This document shows positions 1-8,804 of a DNA stretch of 64,000 nucleotides, piece by piece. This stretch comes from Phocaeicola massiliensis B84634 = Timone 84634 = DSM 17679 = JCM 13223 (GTDB lineage Bacteria; Bacteroidota; Bacteroidia; Bacteroidales; Bacteroidaceae): contig NZ_KB905472.1 in assembly GCF_000382445.1 (NCBI RefSeq), forward strand, positions 498,776 through 562,775, read 5' to 3'. The notes beneath the pieces were generated by a model. It searched no databases, was not told where the DNA came from, and was given only the letters and a program-made list of their open reading frames with translations. A program made the translations under genes and the position numbers. Within the stretch, counting starts at the first letter, position 1. The number at the start of each line of letters is the position of its first letter.

Positions 1-1
1 T

Positions 2-286
2 TTGTTTCAGATTCGTCAGGATAAGGATGATATATTAATAGTGAAGAATGGGTTATTGACAGATACTTCAATTGCTAATATTGCTTTATATGACGGGAAT
101 GACTGGTATACTCCCTTGCATCCTTTGCTGAAGGGAACCAAGCGGGCGGAATTGCTGGATAAAGGCGTATTGAAAGAAAAAGAAATAAAAAAGGAAGAAC
201 TGTCATCTTTTTCGGCGGTAAGATTGTTTAATGCAATGATAGGTTGGGGAGCCATAGAGTTTCCGGTTGCCAATGTGTCTGACTAG
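2..286 (+). CDS. Aminotransferase class IV, C-terminal part (PabC-like 4-amino-4-deoxychorismate lyase)
   Basis: The frame is open through the left edge, so only the last ~94 residues are present and the start lies outside. The visible part has the class IV (D-amino-acid aminotransferase fold) pattern: a GLLTDTSIANIA-like segment, where this family contacts the PLP phosphate, then a PLHPLLKGTKRAELL stretch and a terminal FNAMIGWG motif common in Bacteroides PabC-type proteins. PabC converts aminodeoxychorismate to p-aminobenzoate and pyruvate for folate synthesis in the cytoplasm; it is often encoded beside pabB, which would be upstream. A branched-chain or D-amino-acid aminotransferase is less likely given the short C-terminus. 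Confidence 0.7.
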   Translation: MFQIRQDKDDILIVKNGLLTDTSIANIALYDGNDWYTPLHPLLKGTKRAELLDKGVLKEKEIKKEELSSFSAVRLFNAMIGWGAIEFPVANVSD

Positions 287-320
287 ATTGTTAATCGCAG
301 GCATTTTTTTGAGAGTTTCT

Positions 321-350
321 TTTGTTTCCTTAAATAATTTGCTATATTTG
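321..350 (+). promoter_or_regulatory. Bacteroides-type promoter for the 378 gene
   Basis: TTTG at 321-324 and TATATTTG at 343-350 match the Bacteroidetes housekeeping -33 (TTTG) and -7 (TAnnTTTG) boxes with an 18-bp spacer. The gene starts 27 bp downstream. Confidence 0.6.
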
Positions 351-377
351 CAAAAAAAATATAAATATAGGTAAGGT

Positions 378-1526
378 ATGAGATTGCGGACAGTTGCAAA
401 ATTAGGTGTAGTGCTTTCTGTTGTATTGTTCTGTATAGCAGTTGGTTTTTATGGATTTACACGATTGAGCATGACCGATAGAGGTCGGGAGTTCAATCTC
501 TTCTCCTTGGTACCTTCAAACAGTATTGGTGTTTTGGAAAGCGATAATATCAATTATTTTTTAAATGATTTTTCACAACTTAATTATAGCAATGAACTGG
601 GAGATTTTCAGTTTCCCGGTTTATTCAATTTTATTCTTGGGGGATTGAATGAGTATGCCACTCAGAAAGCACATGGCCTGAGCAGTCGGATGAGCCGTTT
701 ATTGGTAAGTTTTCATGCTCCGGGGTCTCCGCGTGATCAGGTTGTATATTTCCGCATGGGTGCAGGAGACGAAAAGTTACTTGCCGATATGTTGCAAGAG
801 CGTGCTCCGGGTGAGTTTCAGCCGAAGAAAGAAAAATATAGAGGAAAGAATATTTATATTTATCCTTTGAATAATAATGAATTTTTGGCTGTTTATAGTG
901 GGTCAGGTTTCTTTGTCGCGAGTTATCAGAAGCGGTTAATAGAAGAAGTTATAGATGCCAAGGAGGACGAAACGGCATTGAGTGATGATGAGGTATTCTC
1001 GAAGGTATTTGAGAAAAAGAAGTCTCATAATTTCCTCACATTATATGGTCGTACGACTTCAATGCCTTTCCTGCAGAATAATAATCGTTGCTGGAGTGAG
1101 TTTGATTTTCATATGAATAGTGATGTGGTATATCTTACGGGGGATACTTTTATGCCTGATACTTGCAGCTGTACTTCCGAATTTGTGGCAAAAATGCAGT
1201 CAGTGCCCGATGTCAAGGAAGACAGCATTGTTATTTCGGGCAATAAAGATTCGATGAACGGGTATATGGATGAAGCAATAGAAGAAAACGACGGTAGTGG
1301 TCGGACACTGTTTGACGAGTGTGTGGCGAATCTTTCTCGTGACGCTTCTTTCATGTTAGTGGCCGATATGCATAAGGTTTCTGAAAATCCTGAGCGTTTT
1401 CGCCCTTATCTGCCGCCGTTTATTTTAGAGAATGCTACTTTATTTCATTCATTTATTCTGTCTACCCAACTGTCAATTTCTGAGGACCGTCTTTCTCATA
1501 TTATGGTGCTGACGTACAAGGACTAA
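378..1526 (+). CDS. Hypothetical membrane-anchored protein (DUF3352-like?)
   Basis: 382 residues. A basic N-terminus and one hydrophobic helix at about residues 8-28 suggest an uncleaved anchor with the rest outside the inner membrane. The region after it (FSLVPSNSIGVLESDN) resembles the start of Bacteroidetes DUF3352-type proteins, in which a protein-stability-like module follows an anchor; this is a resemblance only. No catalytic motif is visible. The gene has its own promoter and ends in a 4-bp convergent overlap with the MFS gene. Function unknown. Confidence 0.75.
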   Translation: MRLRTVAKLGVVLSVVLFCIAVGFYGFTRLSMTDRGREFNLFSLVPSNSIGVLESDNINYFLNDFSQLNYSNELGDFQFPGLFNFILGGLNEYATQKAHGLSSRMSRLLVSFHAPGSPRDQVVYFRMGAGDEKLLADMLQERAPGEFQPKKEKYRGKNIYIYPLNNNEFLAVYSGSGFFVASYQKRLIEEVIDAKEDETALSDDEVFSKVFEKKKSHNFLTLYGRTTSMPFLQNNNRCWSEFDFHMNSDVVYLTGDTFMPDTCSCTSEFVAKMQSVPDVKEDSIVISGNKDSMNGYMDEAIEENDGSGRTLFDECVANLSRDASFMLVADMHKVSENPERFRPYLPPFILENATLFHSFILSTQLSISEDRLSHIMVLTYKD

Positions 1527-2716
1527 CGTAGCTTATGCTGATGAAAGTGTGGAGCTACTTTTGTCCGGAAGTAGAATAAAGAAATAACTGTTAATACTGC
1601 TCCGAATAAATAAGCTATTTTGAAAGTGGCTATTTGTGCGATATATCCGCCTGCCAGCATACCCACTCCTATACCTACATCCCATGAAGTAAGGTAAGTG
1701 CTGGTAGCTGTACCTCGTTGGCTGTTGGGAGCCAGATTGACAAACAATGTATTGAATGCCGGAAACATGGTTCCAAAACCGATACCCAGTAATAAAGCTA
1801 TGAAAAAGAAGAAATAGGTAGTCCACTGTAGGCTGAAGTCGATTAACCACCCACAGGCACTCAGCCCGAAAAAGCAGAAACAAACCAAATAAAGTCCGGC
1901 TTCGATAACTTGTGTTATCTTGCCACGGTCAACCAATCGTCCGCTGAATAGTCGGCTGGTAGCCATTCCAAAAGCCATAAATGTGAAAAAGAAACCTGTT
2001 TCAGCCGTAATTCCTATTTGTTGCGAATACATGGCAATATAGTTGGAGGTCATTCCGTAAGGTACGGACAGTAGTAACAGGCAGATTCCGGCAGGAATGC
2101 CTTTCAATAAAATAAATCGGTCGAGCGATATCGGTTCTCTTTTCACGGGCTCTTTGACGGGGGTTTTCACCAATGATGCCATGACCAGTCCCAAAGCGCA
2201 ACTGACCAGTGCACACCAAAATATCACTTCAAAAGAGTATGCATTATGTAGAAATAGTCCTACCATCGGGCCGATGCTCATTGCCGTGTTGTTCATCATT
2301 CCATAATATCCCAGTCCCTCTCCACGCCGTGAACTGGGCATGATGTCGATGACTACCGTGTTTCCTGCTACTGTGACCGTTCCGAAGGCTAAGCCGTGGA
2401 AGATGCGGATAAGTGTGAATAAAGTGAGGGTGCCCGCCAACAGATATCCGCCGAAGGCAGCCGTAAAAAGAAAATAAGCTAATAAATAAAGCGGTTTTCT
2501 GGCAAAAGTATCCAGCAGATAGCCCGAAAACGGACGGATACATAAGGCAGCTATTGTGTAACATGAAAGGATAATACCAATGGTTCCTTTTTCGCTGTTA
2601 AATATCTCGGCTAAATAGAACGGCAGTACCGGCATTAGTAAATAGAAACCAAAGTAGAGCAGAAAGTTGGCTGCGAGAATTTCTATATAGTTTTTTGTTA
2701 CTAGCTTATCTTTCAT
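1523..2716 (-). CDS. Major facilitator superfamily transporter
   Basis: 397 residues with about 12 hydrophobic segments. The loop between helices 2 and 3 carries the MFS motif A pattern (RPFSGYLLDTFARKP), and the first helix has the FLLYFGFYLLMPVLPFY pattern of DHA1-like exporters. It acts in the inner membrane as a proton-coupled antiporter or exporter; the substrate cannot be read from the sequence. It lies downstream of pheS on the same strand but is separated by a terminator hairpin, so it is probably transcribed independently. The stop codon overlaps the convergent upstream gene by 4 bp. Confidence 0.9.
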   Translation of the reverse strand: MKDKLVTKNYIEILAANFLLYFGFYLLMPVLPFYLAEIFNSEKGTIGIILSCYTIAALCIRPFSGYLLDTFARKPLYLLAYFLFTAAFGGYLLAGTLTLFTLIRIFHGLAFGTVTVAGNTVVIDIMPSSRRGEGLGYYGMMNNTAMSIGPMVGLFLHNAYSFEVIFWCALVSCALGLVMASLVKTPVKEPVKREPISLDRFILLKGIPAGICLLLLSVPYGMTSNYIAMYSQQIGITAETGFFFTFMAFGMATSRLFSGRLVDRGKITQVIEAGLYLVCFCFFGLSACGWLIDFSLQWTTYFFFFIALLLGIGFGTMFPAFNTLFVNLAPNSQRGTATSTYLTSWDVGIGVGMLAGGYIAQIATFKIAYLFGAVLTVISLFYFRTKVAPHFHQHKLR

Positions 2717-2732
2717 ATATTGTCATATAAAG

Positions 2733-2776
2733 AAACGATTAACAGACAAAAGAATGTTCCGTCTATTAATCGTTTT
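2733..2776 (-). terminator. Rho-independent terminator downstream of pheS
   Basis: Arms 2733-2747 and 2761-2775 pair over 15 bp with one G-U pair, around a 13-nt loop. On the minus strand the stem is followed by a T-rich stretch (TTTCTTTATA). It sits between pheS and the MFS gene. Confidence 0.65.
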
Positions 2777-2799
2777 ATGAAATTCAAAACAAAGACTGA

Positions 2800-3834
2800 T
2801 TAATTGGCAGCTTCGAACTCTTTTAAGAAACGTGTATCATTTTCAGAGAACAAACGCAGGTCGTTTACGCGATATTTCAGGTTGGTGATACGTTCGATAC
2901 CCATACCCAATGCATATCCTGAATAAACTTTGCTGTCAATGCCGTTGGCTTCCAATACATTCGGGTCTACCATACCGCAACCCAAAATTTCTACCCAGCC
3001 GGTTCCTTTACAGAACGGACATCCTTTTCCACCGCAGATATTACAGCTGATATCCATTTCCGCACTTGGCTCGGTGAAGGGGAAGTAAGAAGGACGTAAA
3101 CGGATTTGAGTTTCGGCACCGAACATTTCCTTCGCAAATAAAAGCAATACTTGTTTCAGGTCGGTGAATGACACGTTTTTGTCAATATAGAGAGCTTCTA
3201 CCTGATGGAAAAACGCATGTGCACGATAGCTGATAGCCTCGTTGCGATATACGCGCCCCGGACAAATAATTCGGATGGGTGGCTGGGTGCTTTCCATTAC
3301 CCGGCTTTGTACGGATGAAGTATGCGTGCGCAAAATGACATTGCCCTGTACATGCTCAGGGTTGGCTTCAACGAAGAAAGTATCCTGCATATCGCGTGCC
3401 GGATGATCTTCGGCAAAGTTCATGGAAGAAAAAACATGCCAGTCATCTTCTATTTCCGGTCCGTCGGCAATACTGAAACCGAGACGGTGGAAAATATCGA
3501 TAATTTCATTCTTGACAATACTTAACGGATGGCGGGTTCCCAATTCGATAGGGTATGCCGTGCGGGTAAGATCCATTTCAGCGGCACCGTTGTCTTGTGT
3601 TTCAAAAGCTTCCTTCAATGTGGATATACGTTCCTGAGCCTTGTTTTTCAGCTCATTCAGTTTCATTCCCACTTCCTTCTTTTGGTCGGCAGGTACATTG
3701 CGGAAGTCTGCCATCAACTCATTAATTGCTCCTTTTTTACTGAGATATTTAATACGGAGGGCTTCTAATTCCTCTGCATTAGCAGCGTGTAAGCCTTCAA
3801 TTTCCTGAAGTAATTGTTCTATTTTAGCTAACAT
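2800..3834 (-). CDS. pheS: Phenylalanyl-tRNA synthetase alpha subunit
   Basis: 344 residues, normal for bacterial PheS. The order is an N-terminal coiled coil (about 1-90) that binds tRNA, then the class II catalytic core with GPEIEDDWHVF, DTFFVE, HTSSVQSR (motif 2 region), GRVYRNEAI and C-terminal motif 3 (GYALGMGIERI). A cysteine-rich insert (CNICGGKGCPFCKGTG, from residue 264) is usual for many bacterial PheS proteins. It charges tRNA-Phe as an alpha2-beta2 enzyme with PheT, which is not in the window, so the subunits are encoded apart here. A TAACTTTG-like -7 box lies upstream at 3863-3870 on the minus strand. Confidence 0.97.
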   Translation of the reverse strand: MLAKIEQLLQEIEGLHAANAEELEALRIKYLSKKGAINELMADFRNVPADQKKEVGMKLNELKNKAQERISTLKEAFETQDNGAAEMDLTRTAYPIELGTRHPLSIVKNEIIDIFHRLGFSIADGPEIEDDWHVFSSMNFAEDHPARDMQDTFFVEANPEHVQGNVILRTHTSSVQSRVMESTQPPIRIICPGRVYRNEAISYRAHAFFHQVEALYIDKNVSFTDLKQVLLLFAKEMFGAETQIRLRPSYFPFTEPSAEMDISCNICGGKGCPFCKGTGWVEILGCGMVDPNVLEANGIDSKVYSGYALGMGIERITNLKYRVNDLRLFSENDTRFLKEFEAAN

Positions 3835-3888
3835 ACTTTCTTCTTTATTTTTTTAATGACCGCAAAGTTAGCGAATTAAACCGAATAT

Positions 3889-3920
3889 TTTGCTGAAAAC
3901 TAAAAAAAGAGATACTTTTG
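3889..3920 (+). promoter_or_regulatory. Promoter for the DUF4348 lipoprotein / murB transcript
   Basis: TTTG at 3889-3892 and TACTTTTG at 3913-3920 fit the Bacteroidetes -33/-7 consensus with a 20-bp spacer. The start codon is at 3946. Confidence 0.65.
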
Positions 3921-3945
3921 CATTGATTTTTTCTAAAAATAGAAA

Positions 3946-4806
3946 ATGAAGAAACTGATTATCGGAGTTTGTCTGCTTGTGCTGATTAGCTCCTGTGGAG
4001 GTGGTAAAAAGAAAATAGACCCCTTCGAGATGCTCACTGAAGAGATTGATTCGCTGGCTGCCGTTCCTGATACGGTGGAAGTGATGGAAGTGGTGGAAGA
4101 AGAACCGATGGTTCCGGCTACCGCAGATGAAAGTTTTGCCGACTTTATCTACAATTTTGCAATTGACGAAAAGCTGCAAGTGTCGCGTATTGTGTTCCCC
4201 TTGCCTTATTATACGATGGATAAGAAGGAACATATCGAAAAGAAAGATTGGAAACACGACCCGTTGTTCAGCCAATTGGACTCTTATACTGTTCTTTTTG
4301 ACAAGGCGGTGGATATGGAAGCGGAAAAGGATACTACTGCTACCAGTGTGAAGATTGAGTGGATTTATCTGAAGACAAACAAGATTAAGAGATATTATTT
4401 TGAACGTTTGAAGGGGTTGTGGAAGTTGGAAGCCATTGATTTTGCAGATATGCCGGAGAATGAGGACAGCAAGGAGAGCTTCTATGAGTTCTATGAACAT
4501 TTTGCCAATGATTCTCTTTTCCAGCAAACACGCCTTCATAATCCATTGAAGTTTGTTACGGTAGACCCGGACGATGAATTTCAAATAATTGAAACTACCC
4601 TTGAGGCAGGACAGTGGTTTGCTTTTCAGCCGGTACTTCCCCGCGAGTTTCTGACAAATGTAAATTATGGACAGAATGAGAATTCTAAATCGAATACAAA
4701 GGTAATTGAGATAAAAGGATTCGGTAATGGATTTAATAATACGCTTTACTTTGAACGGCGCAATGGGTTGTGGAAATTAGTGCAGTTTGAAGATTTAAGC
4801 GATTAA
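3946..4806 (+). CDS. DUF4348-family lipoprotein
   Basis: 286 residues. The N-terminus MKKLIIGVCLLVLISSCGGGKKK is a type II signal peptide with lipobox SSC at residue 17, followed by a flexible acidic linker. The body has two similar segments ending in paired motifs (YFERLKGLWKLEAIDF near residue 155 and YFERRNGLWKLVQFED at the C-terminus), suggesting an internal duplication of a beta-rich fold, as in Bacteroidetes DUF4348 proteins. Function unknown; probably periplasmic or outer-membrane anchored. It lies 15 bp upstream of murB and is probably co-transcribed with it. Confidence 0.85.
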   Translation: MKKLIIGVCLLVLISSCGGGKKKIDPFEMLTEEIDSLAAVPDTVEVMEVVEEEPMVPATADESFADFIYNFAIDEKLQVSRIVFPLPYYTMDKKEHIEKKDWKHDPLFSQLDSYTVLFDKAVDMEAEKDTTATSVKIEWIYLKTNKIKRYYFERLKGLWKLEAIDFADMPENEDSKESFYEFYEHFANDSLFQQTRLHNPLKFVTVDPDDEFQIIETTLEAGQWFAFQPVLPREFLTNVNYGQNENSKSNTKVIEIKGFGNGFNNTLYFERRNGLWKLVQFEDLSD

Positions 4807-4821
4807 CCCTGTTAATGACTG

Positions 4822-5835
4822 ATGAAAGAAATAAAGGAGTATTCATTGTTGCCGCATAATACTTTCGGCATGGATGTAAAGGCGTCTGTGTTTGTAGAAT
4901 ATGGGTCGGTTGCTGAATTGAAGGCTATATTATCAAATAAGGATTATTTAAAACCGTCATGGTTGCATATTGGCGGGGGCAGTAATTTGTTGTTTACGGC
5001 AGATTATGAAGGAACCGTTCTGCATTCGGCCATTCATGGTTATGAAGTAGTGGATGAGAATGATAAAACTGTCGACATAAGGGTAGGAGCCGGAGAGGTA
5101 TGGGATGATTTTGTGGCTTTTGCCGTGCGGCACGGATGGTATGGTGCGGAGAATTTATCTTTGATACCGGGAGAAGTGGGTGCTTCGGCTGTGCAAAATA
5201 TTGGTGCATACGGTGCGGAGGTCAAAGATTTGATTGTTTCGGTAGAAACACTGGAAGTCTCTACGGGGCAGGAACGTGTGTTTGCTAATGATGAGTGTCA
5301 CTATGCCTATCGTGAGAGTATATTCAAAAAAGAATTGAAAGGAAAATATATCGTTACTCATGTGACTTACCGTCTTGGAAAACATCCGCTTTTTAATCTC
5401 GAATATGGTAATGTGAGAGGTGAATTGGAGAAACGCGGATGCGAGATAACATTGGACAATGTGCGTAATACAGTAATTGAGATACGTGAAGCAAAGTTGC
5501 CGGACCCGAAGGTGCAAGGCAATGCCGGAAGTTTTTTTATGAATCCTGTTGTATCGCGTCTGCAATTCGAAGCATTGCAAAGAGAATATCCTGAGATACC
5601 TCATTATAATATGGGAGAAGATAGGGTCAAGATTCCGGCAGCGTGGATGATTGATCGTTGCGGCTGGAAAGGTAAACAGGTAGGCAATGCAGGTGTTCAT
5701 TCCAAACAGGCTTTGGTATTGGTAAATTGTGGAGGAGCTACCGGAAGAGAAATCGTAGATTTGTCCCGGCAGATACAAGAGTCTGTCTTTTTGAAATTCG
5801 GGATAACTGTTTCTCCTGAAGTGAATTTTATTTAA
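4822..5835 (+). CDS. murB: UDP-N-acetylenolpyruvoylglucosamine reductase
   Basis: 337 residues. An FAD-binding PCMH-type N-terminus contains [10 protein letters not shown] and [19 protein letters not shown], then the MurB C-terminal domain with [20 protein letters not shown] (catalytic Ser) and [15 protein letters not shown]. It carries out the second committed step of peptidoglycan precursor synthesis, NADPH-dependent reduction of UDP-GlcNAc-enolpyruvate to UDP-MurNAc, in the cytoplasm. It sits between a lipoprotein gene and a metal-dependent hydrolase gene that starts 7 bp after its stop. Confidence 0.96.
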   Translation: MKEIKEYSLLPHNTFGMDVKASVFVEYGSVAELKAILSNKDYLKPSWLHIGGGSNLLFTADYEGTVLHSAIHGYEVVDENDKTVDIRVGAGEVWDDFVAFAVRHGWYGAENLSLIPGEVGASAVQNIGAYGAEVKDLIVSVETLEVSTGQERVFANDECHYAYRESIFKKELKGKYIVTHVTYRLGKHPLFNLEYGNVRGELEKRGCEITLDNVRNTVIEIREAKLPDPKVQGNAGSFFMNPVVSRLQFEALQREYPEIPHYNMGEDRVKIPAAWMIDRCGWKGKQVGNAGVHSKQALVLVNCGGATGREIVDLSRQIQESVFLKFGITVSPEVNFI

Positions 5836-5842
5836 CTGTTAT

Positions 5843-6622
5843 ATGAAGATTACAATACTAGGCAGTGGAACATCTACGGGAGTACCCGAAATAGGGTGCA
5901 AATGCCCGGTTTGTACCAGCAATGATCCTCGGGATAACCGTTTGCGTTGTTCGGGACTGATAGAAACAGAGGGAGTGCGGATTTTGATGGATTGTGGTCC
6001 TGATTTTCGTGAACAGATGATACGTCTGAATGATTTTAAACCCCTTGATGCTGTATTCATCAGTCACGAGCATTATGATCATGTGGGTGGCTTGGATGAT
6101 TTACGTCCCTTCTGTCGCTTTCGTGATGTGCCGGTTTATGCGGAACGATATACGGCAGAGCGTTTGCGTCAACGTATTCCTTATTGTTTTGCAGAGCATC
6201 TTTATCCGGGAGTACCTCGCATCCTGTTGAAGGAGATTGTGCCGGATTCACCTTTTACGGTTGGCAACTCGAAGGAAGTTAAGGTAGAGATTATTCCCGT
6301 TCGGGTGATGCATGGCAAACTTCCTATTTTGGGATACCGTATTGGTAATATGGCATGGATTACAGATATGCTGACCATGCCGGAGTCTGAGTATGAGCTT
6401 CTGAATGGACTGGATGTACTGGTGATGAATGCTTTGCGTCCCCAATCTCATAGCACACACCAAAATCTACAGGAAGCATTGGACAATGCAAAGCGTATCG
6501 GAGCTAAAGAAACTTATTTTATTCACATGAGCCATCACATGGGATTACATTCGGAAGTTGAGAAACTGCTTCCCCCTCATGTGCACTTTGCTTATGACGG
6601 AGAAGTAATTTCTGTCGGTTAG
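5843..6622 (+). CDS. Metallo-beta-lactamase-fold hydrolase (PhnP-like)
   Basis: 259 residues. The metal motif HxHxDH is H75-E-H77-Y-D79-H80, with a further metal His in the C-terminal FIHMSHHMG segment. The N-terminus (GSGTSTGVPEIGCKCPVC) has the Cys cluster and Gly-rich start seen in the PhnP/cyclic phosphodiesterase branch of this fold. The likely activity is hydrolysis of a phosphodiester such as a cyclic ribose phosphate, but the substrate is uncertain. It follows murB by 7 bp and overlaps convergent nth by 4 bp at the stop codons. Confidence 0.88.
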   Translation: MKITILGSGTSTGVPEIGCKCPVCTSNDPRDNRLRCSGLIETEGVRILMDCGPDFREQMIRLNDFKPLDAVFISHEHYDHVGGLDDLRPFCRFRDVPVYAERYTAERLRQRIPYCFAEHLYPGVPRILLKEIVPDSPFTVGNSKEVKVEIIPVRVMHGKLPILGYRIGNMAWITDMLTMPESEYELLNGLDVLVMNALRPQSHSTHQNLQEALDNAKRIGAKETYFIHMSHHMGLHSEVEKLLPPHVHFAYDGEVISVG

Positions 6623-7263
6623 ACTGTCGGTTTTAATGAATATTGGCAAAGTCCGTTTAGCCCGCATTCTTCACATTTGGGAGTCCTGGCCATGCATACA
6701 TACCTGCCGTGCAAGATGAGCCAGTGGTGGGCTGTCGGAACGATTTCTTTCGGGATGTATTTCATCAGATATTTTTCGGTGGCCAGCGGAGTAGTACAAG
6801 TTTTCGGTACCAAGCCGATGCGGTGGCTTACGCGGAAAACATGAGTATCTACTGCCATTGTTGCTTTATTGAATACCACGCTTTGAATTACATTGGCGGT
6901 TTTTCTTCCTACTCCCGGCAATTTTATCAGCTCTTCCAGTGTACCGGGCACTTCACTATGAAAATCTTTAACCAGCATCTGTGCCATGCCGACCAGATGT
7001 TTTGCTTTATTGTTAGGATAACTCACACTGCGGATGTATTCATAAATGACTTCCGGCGTAGAGGCTGCCAGGGCTTCCGGTGTAGGGAAATCCCGATAGA
7101 GAGGCGGGGTAATCATGTTTACGCGTTTGTCTGTACATTGTGCGCTGAGGATGACTGCTATCAGCAGCTCGAACGGATTGTTATAATGCAGTTCCGTTTC
7201 TGCAACAGGCATTGCATTTTGAAAATACGTTATTACCTTATCATATAATTCTTTTTTTCTCAT
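6619..7263 (-). CDS. nth: Endonuclease III (DNA glycosylase/AP lyase)
   Basis: 214 residues. It has the helix-hairpin-helix LPGVGRKTA with catalytic Lys121, catalytic Asp139 in MAVDTHV, and the C-terminal [4Fe-4S] pattern C190-x6-C197-x2-C200-x5-C206. It removes oxidised pyrimidines and cleaves abasic sites in base excision repair. The gene is divergent from the queuosine operon; a TATCTTTG -7 box for it lies at 7309-7316 on the minus strand. Confidence 0.97.
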   Translation of the reverse strand: MRKKELYDKVITYFQNAMPVAETELHYNNPFELLIAVILSAQCTDKRVNMITPPLYRDFPTPEALAASTPEVIYEYIRSVSYPNNKAKHLVGMAQMLVKDFHSEVPGTLEELIKLPGVGRKTANVIQSVVFNKATMAVDTHVFRVSHRIGLVPKTCTTPLATEKYLMKYIPKEIVPTAHHWLILHGRYVCMARTPKCEECGLNGLCQYSLKPTV

Positions 7264-7339
7264 GATTGTCCTTCACTTATTCCCGAGGTCTTTAATTTAA
7301 ATTAGTTACAAAGATAATACTGTTTCTCAAAAAAGTGCG

Positions 7340-7347
7340 TATCTTTG
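7340..7347 (+). promoter_or_regulatory. -7 box of the queuosine operon promoter
   Basis: TATCTTTG matches the Bacteroidetes -7 consensus. It would start transcription about 40 bp before the aptamer candidate. No good -33 TTTG is visible at the usual distance. Confidence 0.5.
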
Positions 7348-7390
7348 CATCCGAATTAGAAAAAATAGACGTATGATGCCGTGAATAGCG

Positions 7391-7428
7391 GTCGTGTATT
7401 CTAGAACACCACGTAAAAAACAGGAAAA
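7391..7428 (+). promoter_or_regulatory. Candidate preQ1-I riboswitch
   Basis: A short hairpin with stem CGTG (7393-7396)/CACG (7410-7413) has the loop TATTCTAGAACAC and is followed directly by an A-rich tail (TAAAAAACAGGA) ending in the start region of the transporter gene. Loop TTCTAG..ACACC and tail TAAAAAAC resemble the class I preQ1 aptamer. Loop TTCT could pair with tail AGGA as the pseudoknot P2, which would hide the ribosome-binding site, implying translational control. The downstream genes are a queuosine-precursor transporter, queC and queF, as expected for this riboswitch. The fold was assigned by eye. Confidence 0.6.
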
Positions 7429-8115
7429 ATGAAGAATAATAACACTGTATCTGTATCTTTTATGTTGCTTGGCATACTGTTCTGTGTATGTCTCGTTGCA
7501 GCAAACTTATTGGAAACCAAGGTAGTCCGGATTTGGAAAATTACTGCAACTGCCGGGCTTGTCGTATTCCCTATTTCTTATATCATCAATGACTGCATAG
7601 CCGAAGTGTGGGGCTTTCGTAAAGCAAGACTGATTATTTGGATGGGTTTTGCCATGAACTTTATGGTTGTCGCGTTGGGGCAACTTGCCATTATGATGCC
7701 TGCAGCACCCTTTTGGGAAGGGGAAGAAGGATTTAATTTTGTTTTCGGCATGGCACCGCGTATTGCTGTGGCAAGTTTGACTGCCTTTTTGGTTGGTTCT
7801 TTTCTCAATGCTTATGTCATGAGTAAGATGAAATTGGCTTCGGGAGGCAAGAATTTTTCACTTCGTGCCATCACTTCTACATTGGTGGGTGAAAGTGCCG
7901 ATTCGCTGATTTTCTTTCCGATTGCTTTCGGAGGGTTGATGCCGGTGAGTGAGCTGATTAAAATGATGATTCTTCAAGCTCTTTTAAAAACAGTTTATGA
8001 AATCATTATCCTTCCTGTTACCATCCGTGTAGTGAATTATATAAAGAAGGTGGACGGAAGTGATGTCTATGATGAGAATATTTCCTACAATGTATTAAAA
8101 ATCAAAGAACTATAA
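7429..8115 (+). CDS. Queuosine precursor transporter (YhhQ/COG1738 family)
   Basis: 228 residues with about six hydrophobic helices. Family features include FPISYIINDCIAEVWGFRKAR in the second helix region and a C-terminal segment with GESADSLIFFPIAF. Members import the 7-deazaguanine bases preQ0 or preQ1, or queuine, across the inner membrane. The assignment is strengthened by the preQ1 aptamer candidate upstream and by queC and queF downstream (3-bp gap to queC). Confidence 0.9.
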   Translation: MKNNNTVSVSFMLLGILFCVCLVAANLLETKVVRIWKITATAGLVVFPISYIINDCIAEVWGFRKARLIIWMGFAMNFMVVALGQLAIMMPAAPFWEGEEGFNFVFGMAPRIAVASLTAFLVGSFLNAYVMSKMKLASGGKNFSLRAITSTLVGESADSLIFFPIAFGGLMPVSELIKMMILQALLKTVYEIIILPVTIRVVNYIKKVDGSDVYDENISYNVLKIKEL

Positions 8116-8118
8116 ATC

Positions 8119-8775
8119 ATGAATAGGAGTGATGCATTGGTTGTGTTCAGCGGTGGGCAGGACTCAACTACTTGTCTGTTTTGGGCAAAGAAACATTTTA
8201 GTAAAGTATATGCGTTGAGTTTTGTCTACGGACAAAAACATGTGAAAGAGGTGGAACTGGCACGTTCCATAGCTGCCGGGGCAGGAGTAGAGTTTGAAGC
8301 GATGGATGTTTCTTTTATCGGTCATTTGGGTAAGAATTCATTGACGGATACCACTATTGCAATGGACCAGGATAAGCCGGCCGATAGTTTCCCGAATACT
8401 TTTGTTCCGGGGCGTAACCTGTTTTTCTTGAGCATTGCAGCTGTTTATGCTCGCGAACATGGCATTAACCATATTGTGACCGGTGTGTCTCAGACTGATT
8501 TCAGCGGTTATCCCGATTGTCGGGATGCTTTTATCAAGTCATTGAATGTCACACTCAATCTTGCTATGGACGAACAATTTGTTCTCCATACTCCGTTGAT
8601 GTGGATTGACAAGGCAGAAACATGGGCACTGGCGGATGAACTGGGAGTTCTTGATTTGATTCGCAGGGAAACTTTAACTTGTTATAATGGCATTCAGGGT
8701 GATGGATGCGGACATTGTCCGGCGTGCAAACTTCGCCGTGAAGGTTTGGAAAAATATCTGGCAAGTAAGAAGTGA
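8119..8775 (+). CDS. queC: 7-cyano-7-deazaguanine synthase
   Basis: 218 residues. An ATP-pyrophosphatase loop (SGGQDST, residues 11-17) lies at the N-terminus and a C-terminal zinc site is formed by Cys188, Cys197, Cys200 and Cys203. QueC converts 7-carboxy-7-deazaguanine to preQ0 using ATP and ammonia in queuosine biosynthesis. Middle gene of the transporter-queC-queF operon; QueD and QueE, which make its substrate, are not in this window. Confidence 0.96.
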   Translation: MNRSDALVVFSGGQDSTTCLFWAKKHFSKVYALSFVYGQKHVKEVELARSIAAGAGVEFEAMDVSFIGHLGKNSLTDTTIAMDQDKPADSFPNTFVPGRNLFFLSIAAVYAREHGINHIVTGVSQTDFSGYPDCRDAFIKSLNVTLNLAMDEQFVLHTPLMWIDKAETWALADELGVLDLIRRETLTCYNGIQGDGCGHCPACKLRREGLEKYLASKK

Positions 8776-8804
8776 TTTACTTGAAACTAAAAAATAATAA
8801 CTAT

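Noticed and set aside
1523..1526. Four-base overlap of convergent stop codons (also at 6619-6622) as something special
   Set aside because: Common in compact genomes; no extra structure seen.
3868..4584. 238-residue minus frame over the DUF4348 gene
   Set aside because: Shadow frame: the opposite strand has a lipobox, promoter and duplicated motifs.
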